Source: Aedes albopictus (lineage: Eukaryota > Arthropoda > Insecta > Diptera > Culicidae). Taken from it: a stretch of 64,000 nt of DNA. Positions 44,728 through 54,577 of the stretch are shown piece by piece. Within the stretch, counting starts at the first letter, position 1, and the number at the start of each line of letters is the position of its first letter. The stretch lies in the NCBI RefSeq assembly GCF_035046485.1, contig NC_085136.1:81981734-82045733 (forward strand). Direction: 5' to 3'. The notes under the pieces were generated by a model that worked only from the letters and a program-made list of their open reading frames with translations, ran no database searches and was not told the DNA's origin. The translations under genes were made by a program, and so were the position numbers.

Positions 44728-45648
44728 CAGGGGATAGACAAAATGATCGGGACAGGCAAAATTTTCACTTTTCAAGAAATGTTCAATTAGCTGTAACTTT
44801 ACGAAAAGTGCATCAAATATTCTCAAATTTTTACTGTAACTTCTTCAACTAGTTGTGTATCAGTGGACAAAATTTGGAAAAGATCGGACAATTCTTTACG
44901 AAGTAATAAAGATTTGTGAAAAAGGTTAAATTATGCGATAGCCAACTTTGAGCTGTTATATCTCCGGATTCAATGAACCGAATGCAATGAAATTTTGTCC
45001 ATTTAAGACTTATATAATGAGCTATGAATAACCATTGACTTAACTTAATATTCTTAACACGGAAGAAAATTATAACGATTAGATTATTTTTATAATAAAA
45101 CACCAAATTATCCAAAACATCAACATCGTTACAAAATTCAAGATGCAAATTATAGTTCATTTAGTTTCCCTCTAATTGACTTATATATAAATGCGTTTTG
45201 AAGGAAAGTAACAACATAGCCGCCAATAAATTGAAAAAGTAATGGGATGTATATTAAAAATAGACCAATTTACTAAGAAATCGTGAAAAAAATAAAATCG
45301 CTATAACTTTTTCGCTTGTTTAATATTTCAAGTTAAGTCAAATGTTTTCCAGAGTTCATTATATAAGTCTTAAATGGACAAAATTTCATTGCGATCGGCT
45401 CATTGAATCCGGAGATATAACAGCTCAAAGTTGGCTATCGGATAATTTTATCTTTTCCAAAAATCTTTATAACTTTGTGAAGAATTGTCCGATCTTTTCC
45501 AAATTTTGTCCACTGATACACAACTAGTTGAAGAACTTACAGTAAAAATTTGAGAATATTTGATGCACTTTTCGAAAAGTTACAGCTAGTTGAACATTTT
45601 TTGGAAAGTGAAAATTTTGCCTGTCCCGATCATTTTGTCTATCCCCTG
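44728..45648. mobile_element. Nested TA-target element with arms of about 330 bp
   Basis: Ends CAGGGGATAGACAAAATGAT and its complement, next to TA (44726-44727, 45649-45650). Arms about 44728-45070 and 45305-45648 are near-identical inverted repeats. The right arm of the outer element lacks it, so the empty site is visible. Mirror frames of about 60-103 codons are the arms translated. Confidence 0.9.
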
Positions 45649-46730
45649 TACATTTGTATTACTAGTAGAAATTCCTGTTTAATGTATATGAATGTTATAT
45701 CGCTAGCTGTCGATGTGCACTTTCCTGATTGAATCAAACGCATCTTTCGTAGGTGAATTCACTTCTAGTATCTTTTATACTTTTGTTTCATGCATTTTAA
45801 CATCAAATCATAAACAATATCAACAGGAAAACTGAAAAAAAGTTAACAAATTATCCATTCACGGCCTTTGTTGGTTGTCAAAATAGCGCACAAAAGGTAT
45901 TTTAATTCACTAATATATTTATTATATTAAGTATGATTGAAGTAAGCAGCATAGGCATGCGGAATATTGCGGGATTTTGTTGAACATAAAACTGTCGATG
46001 AAGTAGGTGGAATCTTATATGAAAATTAAAATCAATTGCCCCGATGGTGACATGTTTTAAAAGATACTCATGAAATTTCTCAGCAAACGCATTACGCTGA
46101 TATAATAATTAGAGTGTGAGTGTCATAAGTATAATCTCACACATCCAAATTCATCCTATTTAAAAACACGCGATTACGGTACCGTTCGATTCCATTCTTT
46201 TTGTTTTTTTGTGTGCTCACTTCTAACAAAAATACAAAAATAAAAAACAAAACAAACAACGCTTCAAACCCGTGATCTTCGTAAGATGAAAATGGGAGCC
46301 ATATGCTTAAAAAGGGTACGAATACTCTATTAGTGAAATAAAAAAAAATCTACCTTTAGCCATTCTGCTATTTTGAAATCACACAAAAACTTTAAAATTC
46401 ATAATTCGGAAACTTTTCTCTGACAAATCTTCCAGATTTTCTGTTGCAGTTGATATTGTTTCAGATTTGACGTGAAAACGGATAAAGCAAAGGTAAAGTT
46501 GGGACTCATATAAGACGCTGTCAACCAGTTTACGCCAACCACAATATCTCAGCTACCTTATATCCGATTCATTTTATTTTTTTAATACGTTTGGGCTCAA
46601 ATTAGGCTCCTCTTTAGACTTATCAAATACTGAAAATAAACTTATTTGGTGACGTAAAGTGAGTGGCGGCGTCTTGTAGCAGTCCCAAATGTTAAAAGTG
46701 ATTCAAGAAGTGAATTTACTCAACTCACCT

Positions 46731-46906
46731 GGGGCCGTTCATAAACCACGTAGACTTTTTGAGGGGGAGGGGGTATCTAGCCTAAGTCTACGCTCCATAC
46801 AAATTTCAAAATTTTTGTATGGACAAAAGTCTACGAGGGGGGACGGAGGGGGGGGGGGGGGTCTGAGATGGCCATATTTTGGTCTACGTGGTTTATGAAC
46901 AGCCCC
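46731..46906. mobile_element. Nested MITE, GGGGCYGTTCATAAACC family
   Basis: Ends GGGGCCGTTCATAAACCACG and the complement of GGGGCTGTTCATAAACCACG, flanked by CCT (46728-46730 and 46907-46909). A G-run of about 16 lies at about 46847-46862. It interrupts the right arm of the 3.2-kb element; the left arm near 45750 shows the uninterrupted sequence. Another left end occurs at 55141. Confidence 0.85.
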
Positions 46907-47472
46907 CCTACATGTGTTTCATTCAGGCAAAATCAGGAAGGTGCAGATTACGCTATATCACTCATATACACTAAAACAGGAATTTCTTCTACTAATACCT
47001 AGACAAATGTATGAATTATTCCTCAAAACGCATGATTGTTGCAAGAGTGAAATACAATTTCAAATGTACGATCTTGTTCGACTACTGCGATTATTGTTTA
47101 CTGTTGCCATGGCAACATGTAGGCTGAAAAACAAGAGAATGACATAAAACCAGAAAATTTAAGTTGTTCGTTTATAAAATTCAATGTAACTTTGTTATTT
47201 CAAGAGCTACGGTTTTGGTGTCTTCGACAACTTTTCATATTTTTGCCTGTTCTACAACTTTGCCGAAGACGCCAAAGCTCTAGGATGTGAAATAAAAAAG
47301 TTAGCACAGCAGCGCCACCTATGCGGCGGTTTTGCGAACTAAATTCCAAGCGCAATTTGAGGCGCAGATAAAACCCACCAACTTTGCCGAAGACATCAAC
47401 CTGATAGGACGTAACCCCAATGTGCTAGAGGTTTTGTCTTGCTAATCTCTGTTCCTGGCCCAGTGTGCAATG

Positions 47473-47650
47473 GGATCATAAAGCGTTCCATGACATTTCA
47501 GGGGCATTCAAGGGGATTTTAAGGGTATTTCTGTGGAATATCGTGGAAGTCCCCAAGACTTCCAGGTACCCTGTTAGATCCCCTGAAACCTTCAGGTACT
47601 TCCTAAATGTAATTCTTTAAACCTCTGAAATGCCCCTTTTTTCCTTCGAA
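47473..47650. repeat. Degenerate TTTCAGGGGC-type repeat, switching strand
   Basis: Continues the array broken at 44268. Near 47560 the orientation changes to CCCCTGAAACC. Confidence 0.55.
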
Positions 47651-48338
47651 ACCATAGGGGGATAATCTGCTCAACAGACACCCTAACAGAAGGTTAGGGT
47701 AGTGTAGGTCTGAGGCCGTCTTCTGCAACAAAAGTAAAAGCCAGGACTACTCTCTCCTCGTACCCACTAAACCATTCCTATGGTTGCCAAACCCTACGTC
47801 TCTCCGGAACCACCAAGAAGGTATTGCTTCAGAGAGGGGCTAGTGCACATCGCACCCACAAGGTTAGCTGCGTAGCCTGCAGCAACGAACATCGATGACT
47901 CGCTTTGGAGAGTCCATCACGGTAGCATGCTGGCGCTTAGCCAGTTTCCCGAGTGGTCCTCGCCACTCCCTTTGTCCTCGGAAGGCGGGCAACCCCACCC
48001 GCGCCCAACTGCTGAGCGGACATAAAGAACTGATGCCCACATGCAACCCGATCTGACCTGCCCGCAAAGGAAGGGTATCACTACCCTTCAGGCCCTATCA
48101 GATGCATCCGTAGGTTGCAGACAGCAGGGTCTCACCTACCCCGACCCTTGCCGGGGACCCCTTTCCAACCGCGGGCTCGGATCCAACTCAGTAGACTGAC
48201 GCCACGACAGCACCGCTACCGGGACTTCCTCTCCGCGGCCACTTAATCGCTGTAAGGGTCGATCTCGACCGCAGGGCTCCGGTATGACCTACGAAGCTGA
48301 CTTCGAACCCCTGGACCACCTCTTGAACTGCATCTGGA

Positions 48339-50553
48339 CTAGCCATTCTCCGAGTCCACGCGCCACCTCCTCTGTAGCTCCCAGACGATATGGGTGATAG
48401 CCGTTGAAACGGCATTCCAGCTAATCTCATCCCCACACATTCTCTGGACCAAGTTGTCCGGAGTTGTGTCCTCCCCGCATGTGGCAAGCATGCGGTCACG
48501 CATTGTGCGAAAACGCGGGCACACGAACAAAACGTGTTCCGCCGTTTCCTCTAAACCATTGCACAATGGGCATTCGGGAGAATCCGCATGCCCGAAACGG
48601 TGTAGATACTGTCGGAAGCAACCATGACCTGCAAGGACCTGTGTCAGGTGGAATGTAACTTCCCCATGGCGCCTATTAATCCAACTATCTACCCGCGGTA
48701 TCAACCTATGGGTCCACCTTCCTTTGGTGGAACTGTCCCACGCGCGCTGCCATTTAACCATAGAGGCCATCCTGGCAGTCCTGCGTATGCCTCTTGTGCC
48801 GCGCATTTCGAAGCACTCCGTGTCCTCACTGATAAGAATGCTGATAGGCACCATACCAGTAATGACGCAGAGAGCGTCGTGTGACACCGTACGGTACGCG
48901 CTCGCAACCCTCAGGCACATAAGCCTGTAAGTACTTTCCAGCTTCCGTCGGCAGGATTTAGTACTTAGCGCGGTGCCCCACGCCGGGCCGCCATACCTAA
49001 GTATGGACGTAGCAACACTAGCCAGAAGCTTGCGCTTACTGGCGTACACCGCAGAGCTATTGGACATCATCCGGGACAGTGCCGCAATAGCTGTGGAGGC
49101 TCTTTTACAGGCATAATCGACGTGGCTACCGAAGGTAAGCTTATCGTCGATCATCACGCCCAAGTGTTTGACGGAGCGCTTTGATAGGATAGTGCACTCT
49201 CCTACACTGATCTCCGTCTGCTGCTCCGACTTCAGGTTGTTAACAACTGTCACCTCTGTCTTGAGGTGAGCCAGCTCTAGTTTCCTGGACCGCATCCACG
49301 CCTCCACAACCTTGATCGAGTGGTTGGTAGTCAACTTTACCTCCTCGATCGTTTCACCGTAGACTTCGAGCGTAATGTCGTCGGCAAATCCGACAATCAC
49401 CACTCCCACTGGGTACTCTAACCTCAACACCTCGTCGTACATGACATTCCATAACACCGGACCCAGGATGGAACCTTGCGGGACTCCTGAGGTTATGTGA
49501 AAGCACTTCCGACCCACCTCCGTGTCGTAGACTAGTACACGATTCTGTAAGTAACTTCCGAGAATCTTGTACAGGTACTCCGGTATCCCCAGACGCAAGA
49601 GCGCATCGGCAATAGCAGACCAGCTGGCGCTATTAAACGCATTCCTAACATCCAGAGTCACTACTGCGCAAAAAACGAATTCCCCTCCTCTTAGGCTCGA
49701 GTGCTTTCTCGGCGGTTTTTGTAACCGACAAGATAGCGTCTACGGTGGACTTCCCCTTCCGGAAGCCGTACTGGTTACTCGAAAGACCATTTTCGCCCTC
49801 GGTGAACCTCAACATTCTATTGAGGATGATCTTTTCGAGCACCTTCCCCGCCATGTCAATCAAGCATATTGGTCTATATGTCGACGGGTCTCCGGGTGGT
49901 TTCCCCGCCTTTGGCAATAGTACCAGGCTCTGCCTCTTCCAAGCTTCTGGGAAAACTCCCTCGTCCAGGCATTTCTGCATAGCAGACCTGAACATCTTGG
50001 GAGCCTCTGCAATAGCTACTTTTAAGGCCAGGTTCGGAACTCCGTCCGGACCTGGGGCCTTACCTACGCTAAGGGACTTAGCTATCCCCGCAAGTCCCGC
50101 ATCGGTGACCCTCTTCTCATCGCCAGCCCCAGTCCCCGGCTGTCCTACGAAAGGAGGCCAAGGACTAGGATCATGACGCGGAAAAAGTCCTCCAATGATC
50201 CCCTCCAACATCTCTGGAGATTGCTCTGTAGGAGCCATCACACCTCTCGTCTTGGCCATAACGACCCTGTAGGCGTCACCCCACGGGTTCGTATTGGCAC
50301 TCTGACAGAGACCCTCAAAGCAGGCCTTTTTGCTTGCTCTTATCTCAGTCTTAAGCGCGGCTTTTGCAGCGGCGAACACCACCCGCCGTTCGTTTCGCTC
50401 TTCCTCTGATCGTGCTCGCTGCATCCGCCGCCTAGCCCGTAGGCAGGCGCGGCGCAGGTCCGCAATCGCGTCGGTCCACCAGTAAGCTGGTGGCCTCCCA
50501 TTTCTAGGGTGGACTCGCCTAGGCATGGTCGCATCACACGCACGTGAGAGCAC
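48339..50553 (-). pseudogene. R1-clade ORF2 reverse transcriptase and C-terminal zinc knuckle, one frameshift
   Basis: Two overlapping frames: 50553-49645 and 49661-48339. The first holds the linker and reverse transcriptase blocks (VGKAPGPDGVPN, EAWKRQSLVLLPKAGKPP, YRPICLIDMAGKVLEK, QYGFRKGKSTVDAI). The second holds motif A (VRNAFNSASW), SGVPQGSILGP, catalytic FADD (49377-49388), LGVMIDDKLTFGSH and the C-terminal knuckle CPLCNGLEETAEHVLFVC. The break is a homopolymer of six A (T on the coding strand) at 49670-49675, where one base too many explains the shift. It differs from the RTE copies in lacking the RWAGHVARM region. All catalytic residues visible are kept, but the frame cannot be read through. 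Confidence 0.88.
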
Positions 50554-50611
50554 CGCTACCAGCTCGTCGCCGTCTAAACCGATTAAGTTTCGCTCACGGC
50601 GGGGCGCCTCC

Positions 50612-51349
50612 CTAGCTACCCCTTCGTCGAAGTATGATGTCTTCCACCTGCGAGGGCTTGGCCTCTTCTTCTATCCGCTGTCTGCTGTTGTTGTAGTCGA
50701 TACTGTAGCGAACCGCCAGGTGGTCGCTGTGAGTGTAGCCATCATCTACTCTCCAGTTCGTACTACTTGTTAGGCCAGGACTACAAAAGGTCACGTCAAT
50801 AATTGACTCCGCTCCGTTTCGACTAAAGGTACTCTTGGTACCGACATTAGTCAAGTCGACATCTAAGATGGCCGGTGTTTCTAGCAGGATCTGACCCCGC
50901 TGGTTCGTGAAACGGCTTCCCCATTCCACGGCTCAGGCATTGAAGTCACCCGCTATTACCACCGGCCTTCGCCCTGTTAGCACGGTCGTTAAGCGGTCCA
51001 GCATTTGCATGAACTGCTCGATCGGCCACCGCGGAGGCGCATAACAGCTACAGAAGAAGACCCCGTTTACTTTGGCGACCACGAAGCCCTCATAGGTAGC
51101 AGACACCAACTCCTGGATGGGGTATTTACCAGTCGTCCATATCGCCGCCATTTTTCTGGTCCCATCCGCGACCCAGTTGCCGTTGCCGGTGGGTACTCGG
51201 TATGGGTCCGATATGATGGCGATATCCGTCTCCCACTCAGAAACCGCCTGACAAAGCAGTTGCTGAGCCGCATCACAGTGGTTCAGGTTCAGCTGCGTTA
51301 CCTGCACTGTGATTTGTTGTTCACTGCGGCTTTCTTGAAGGCCGGGCAC
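50612..51349 (-). pseudogene. R1-clade ORF2 endonuclease domain, one nonsense codon
   Basis: APE-type endonuclease that nicks the target for priming. Reads from VTQLNLNHCDAAQQ through IISDPYR, CSCYAPPRW, VIAGDFNA, then STFSRNG..IIDVTFCSP and HSDHLAVRY, which hold the usual catalytic Asp/Asn and Ser-Asp-His residues. A TGA at 50933-50935 splits it after GDFNA. Copy A has TGG (Trp) there and the frame resumes in phase, so this is a single G-to-A type nonsense change. At about 50600-50612 the frame shifts by one relative to the reverse transcriptase. In copy A the frame continues through this point. Confidence 0.85.
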
Positions 51350-51495
51350 CTTGGACCACCCATCGGATGTCTGTTGTTCGAGGATTTCCCGGTACAGATC
51401 ATGCAGATGGGCGGACTCGTGCAGCTTTGGGCCTTATGACCTTCAGCGCCGCATCGCCTGCACAGTTTGCGCCTGTCGGGGCCTTTACAGTCCCA
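51310..51495 (-). pseudogene. R1-clade ORF1, C-terminal end
   Basis: Truncated gag-like reading frame starting within WDCKG. Two zinc knuckles follow: CRRCGAEGHKAQSC (complete C-x2-C-x4-H-x4-C) and CMICTGKSSNNRHPMGGPRC (a variant with longer spacing, C-x2-C-x8-H then C). These bind element RNA in the known family. The frame ends just as ORF2 starts, an overlapping arrangement usual for R1 elements. Confidence 0.7.
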
Positions 51496-51849
51496 CTGAA
51501 ATACCCCTGAGATCTCTGAAGTGCTTCTGCGACCCCATCAAACCTCCTAGATATCCCCTAGAACCCCGTGGAACGCTCCTGAGTCCCACCGAAACGGTTT
51601 TGAGACTCCTGGAATCCCCCTTGAACTCCTTGAAATCGTCTCAAGCATCCCTGAGACTTTATGGTACCTTTTGAAACCCCCTGAAACACTCCTGAAACTT
51701 CTAGGTACCTCATGAAATCCCCTTGGACTCCATGAAATCCCTGAGACTCAAGCCACCCTGCAGCGCCTCAAAGCTACTCTGGAACCCCCCGAAGCCCCTT
51801 AAGGTTCTATGAAACGATACTGAAACACTCTGAAATGCCACTGATACCC
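51496..51849. repeat. Degenerate CCTGAAACC-type short repeat
   Basis: CCCTGAGATCTCTGAAGTGC, CCTGAAACACTCCTGAAAC and similar. It borders the truncated 5' end of R1 copy B. Confidence 0.65.
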
Positions 51850-52436
51850 CATAACCCAATTTTTTTTTATCTAAATATCATTTTTCGTCATCTAAAATCA
51901 ATTTGAACTTGTTTTGGAAAATTATTCTTTTTTTTCTCGATTTTGTGGATTTCGGTTTTTGATTTTTCTTATTTTTATTTTTGAAACCCCCTACACTTGT
52001 ATCTTTTTCCTGAAAGCCCATTAGATACCGATTTTTTAAAACAAAAACATTTTGAGATTTTATGGTTATTGTTAAACTATTTTTTTATACAACATTTTGT
52101 TTTCCGTGTATTATTAAGGAAAATTATTTTAGTGTATATTCAACTCCCTTAAACTCTTTAACTATAGGAATGATTGAGGAAAAATTGAAATTACGTAAAC
52201 GGTTTCGATTAAATACAAAAGAAACAATAACAGCTAAAAGATGACCAAAACATCATTTTTCCAATGATTTTTTAAAAATGTTCATTAGCTTTGAAAGACA
52301 CCAAAAATGTTTTTGAGATATACAGAACAGTTCTAAATATCAGCTAAAAATATAAAAGTTTTGATTGCCCAGGCAAGAAAAATACAAAAATGCTTAAACT
52401 TTACCCCGTCTAAAGGCGGGATTGGGTATTAGAGGG
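51850..52436. mobile_element. piggyBac-like MITE, copy 2 (reverse orientation to copy 1's left end)
   Basis: The right end GGGATTGGGTATTAGAGGG followed by TTAA (52437-52440) is the complement of the left end of copy 1. TCTAAATATCATTTTTCGTC at about 51875 matches the other end of copy 1. The left boundary here is worn and lacks a clear TTAA. It sits within CCTGAAACC-type repeat. Confidence 0.75.
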
Positions 52437-52439
52437 TTA

Positions 52440-52911
52440 AATCTCCATGAAACCCCCTGGTACCACCGCAAGTAGCTCTGAAAACTCCTGGTACCCCAAG
52501 TAATCTCATGAAACCTCTTTCGACCCCTTGAAATGCTTCTGATTCGTCCATAAACGCCTATGGGCACCCTGGAATGCCCCTGAGATTCCCTGAAGTGCCC
52601 CAAACACCCTCTGGAACTCCTCTGAAACCCCTGAGACCTCTGAAGTGCTCCAGAGACCCCTGAGACCTCTGGAATGTCCCCAAGATTTCCAAGTAGGGAG
52701 TATCTGAACCCCTAAAACGCCCATGGCACCTCCTGGTACCTATTGTGAACCCCTGGGACCCCTAAAAACGCCCCAGAGACCCCCTGAAACGCCCCTGGGA
52801 CCTCCAGGAGCTCCATGTAACACTACTGGTATCCCTCTAAGGCTGCCAAAAACGTCGTTAAGTTCCACTGGAACGACCCAGGCATCCCCTGAACCCCCCT
52901 GTTACAACCGT
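52440..52911. repeat. Degenerate CCTGAAACC-type short repeat
   Basis: CCATGAAACCCCCTGGTACC, CCCCTGAGATTCCCTGAAG and similar units in the same orientation as 51496-51849, consistent with one array split by the piggyBac-like MITE. Confidence 0.65.
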
Positions 52912-52914
52912 AAG

Positions 52915-53175
52915 GGTCTCCAGTTAGCCTAGTGGTTAAGACTATGGATCGCCAATCCGAAGACGGCGGGTTCAGTTTCCGTTCCGGTCGGGAAAATTTT
53001 CTCGATTCCCTGAGCATAGTGTATCATTGTACTTGCCTCACAGTATTCAAATCATGCAATGGCAGGCTAAGAGAGCCCTTCAAATAATAACTGTGGAAAT
53101 GCTCAAAGAACACTAAGTTGAAGAGTGGCAGGCCAAGTTCCAATGCGAATGTAGACCCTAAAAGAAGAAGAAGAC
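52915..53175 (+). mobile_element. Full-length tRNA-derived SINE with (GAA)n tail
   Basis: The tRNA-like head (A box TTAGCCTAGTGGTTAAG, B box GGGTTCAGTTTCC) is followed by a body containing GTGTATCATTGTACTTGCCT and a GAAGAAGAAG tail. A truncated sister lies at 18768-18929. The triplet tail and tRNA head match the description of the Aedes Feilai family, but the assignment is by organisation only. Confidence 0.8.
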
Positions 53176-54327
53176 GTATACGAAACTTCAATGTCCGAAC
53201 TCTGTTCTGTTAATGTCTTCAAATATATCCAAAGAATCTCTAAACAATTTGTTGATTACATCACAAGCGCAACAGATAGCGCCTTTCAGTCTTCCCGCTT
53301 GACTTCTATCGAGTTCAGCAGTATCTTTTCCCACGGTCAAAATCTCTCCAACAAGATTCCACGAACGTGACAAAGCGGGTGACAAATTCCGCCTTGGGCA
53401 TAATTATAAACTCATCCTATCCTAAGCGCGGCTTCTACGACCCGTGAGGATGGGACGCAAAACTTCCCATCAACAAGCCCCCCACCACCTCGTGTCATCA
53501 TGTCTAGGTTGGCTAACATCGTTTAAAGCTAGATGAAGTCGCCCTCCAGACTTTCCCCCAGTTTCGGATAAATGGCGATAGCGAAAGCGAGGGTGTTATT
53601 TTTAACCACTTGGCCGGCCGACCAAAAGCTCATCAGACGCGAAAGCACGCGCCCGGTTATCTTTTCATCCCTGTGTGCTGCTTGCCGGTGGAAAAAAAAG
53701 GGTTAATGACAGTAAAATGGCAAGCACGCGTCGTTAATTTCAATCCTCTCTTCCCCCGTTTAACCCCGCTTCAGGATGAAGTTTCCCAACGTTTAAGCTC
53801 TAATGGGACTTTTACCACCTCCTTGGACATCAGTCAGTTAGTAATCTGAGATGTGGCTCCCGCCTCCCCTGGCGCTTTATCCCGTCCCAGGCGAAGAAGC
53901 TCTTGTTGACGCTAATTAGGCTGAACGTGGAGAAGCGTTGCTAGTGGCAAAATCAGGCGCATTAGAGGAAAATATGTGGCGTGAAACCATTCGAGTGGGG
54001 TTCGGTAACGGTTCGTTAACTAGCACGAACAAAGGTGACGATAAGCAGGATCGTGTCCTTCAAGTTGAAGGAGGTTATGGAGTGGGAATCTCTGGAGATT
54101 GTAAAGAATGGTTTGGGAAAGGTGGTGTCTTAAAAAAACTATTCAAGATGGGGTACGACCATTTGAGAAAAGGATCCTATGATAAAGATTATTTAAAAAA
54201 AAAATGGTCTTGGCTCAGGCCTCTATTTTGCATGGGGCACCCAAGACAGCAAACGAAGAGCTTGTTCACCTTCACTGGCTTCAATCTGCCGATGATTAAC
54301 CTGGGCTTGTTAGGGGAATATCTGTAA
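53176..54327. other. Unassigned DNA
   Basis: No recognised repeat. A 129-codon plus frame at 53938-54327 (GNGSLTSTNKGDDKQDRVLQVEGGYGV...) has no domain I know, and it runs into the palindrome. This may be unique mosquito DNA. Confidence 0.4.
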
Positions 54328-54388
54328 ATAAAAAGAAAATCGGGTTAAGTACGGTTCTTTTGAATTCCACTAAGAATTTGCATCTTTC

Positions 54389-54434
54389 GACAGATACGTA
54401 TTTCGACCTCAACTGTAAGGTCGTCTTCAGTGTC
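54389..54434 (-). ncRNA. Candidate minimal hammerhead ribozyme (minus strand, mirror copy)
   Basis: Exact complement-strand copy of the 46-base motif in the other palindrome arm, with the same core, stem II and short stem III. On the minus strand the predicted cut would fall between 54393 and 54392. If the whole palindrome is transcribed, the two arms would pair with each other and mask both motifs. Confidence 0.6.
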
Positions 54435-54470
54435 TTGTACTTGACTCGACTCGAGTCGAGTCAAGTACAA

Positions 54471-54516
54471 GACACTGAAGACGACCTTACAGTTGAGGTC
54501 GAAATACGTATCTGTC
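54471..54516 (+). ncRNA. Candidate minimal hammerhead ribozyme (plus strand)
   Basis: Parts in order: GACA (54471-54474); core CTGAAGA (54475-54481); an extra C (54482); stem II GACC/GGTC (54483-54486 with 54497-54500) closing a 10-base loop; GAAA (54501-54504); a loopless self-complementary stem III, 54504-54507 with 54508-54511 (ATAC/GTAT); C at 54512; then TGTC (54513-54516), which pairs with GACA as stem I. Cleavage would fall after C54512. The CUGANGA and GAAA boxes, the UC before the cut, and stem I pairing all fit. The unpaired C54482 and the loopless stem III are deviations; very short stem III is known in Penelope-like hammerheads and favours dimer action. Activity is not shown. Confidence 0.6.
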
Positions 54517-54577
54517 AAAAGATGCAAATTCTTAGTGGAATTCAAAGGAACCGTACTTAACCCGATTTTCTTTTTTT

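Larger units (their letters stand above)
44268..47467. mobile_element. 3.2-kb long-TIR element with nested MITEs
   Basis: Ends CACACTGGGCCAGGAACAG at 44268 and its complement at 47467, flanked by CAATG (44263-44267 and 47468-47472). Arms match for at least 450 bp and, after removing the nested elements, for about 600 bp (44268 to about 45790, and about 46690-47467). Both arms carry TTGGTGTCTTCGGCAAAGTT-like text. The centre (45790-46690) is AT-rich and non-coding. Superfamily is uncertain: a 5-bp duplication with CAC ends is compatible with several groups, Transib included. Confidence 0.8.
47665..51495 (-). mobile_element. R1-clade non-LTR retrotransposon, copy B (5'-truncated)
   Basis: Reads on the minus strand from the end of ORF1 (51495) through ORF2 to a 3' UTR whose last shared sequence is TGTCTGTTGAGCAGATT near 47670. 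Copy A continues further 3', so this copy lost its tail. The 5' truncation falls inside the first zinc knuckle (WDCKG) and abuts a CCTGAAACC-type repeat. Only one stop and two shifts were seen in ORF2, so it is younger than copy A. Confidence 0.85.
54328..54577. mobile_element. Near-perfect 250-bp palindrome with opposed hammerhead-like motifs
   Basis: Arms of about 123 bp mirror each other about 54452/54453 (GACTCGACTCGAGTCGAGTC at the centre), differing at only a few bases (for example CTTTCGAC against GTCAAAAG). Each arm holds one hammerhead-ribozyme-like core. Penelope-like retroelements are known to carry minimal hammerheads in their pseudo-LTRs, and inverted pairs of such ends occur, so this may be a head-to-head Penelope-like remnant. 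No reverse transcriptase or GIY-YIG frame is adjacent. A plain foldback transposon is the alternative. Confidence 0.75.

Noticed and set aside
44611..47147. Mirror-image pairs of 60-103 codon frames
   Set aside because: They come from the inverted arms of the two TIR elements.
44268..47467. Firm assignment of the 3.2-kb element to Transib
   Set aside because: CAC ends and a 5-bp duplication are suggestive only. The internal sequence has no transposase to confirm it.
54345..54560. Two 66-codon near-identical proteins on opposite strands
   Set aside because: They are the palindrome arms translated twice.
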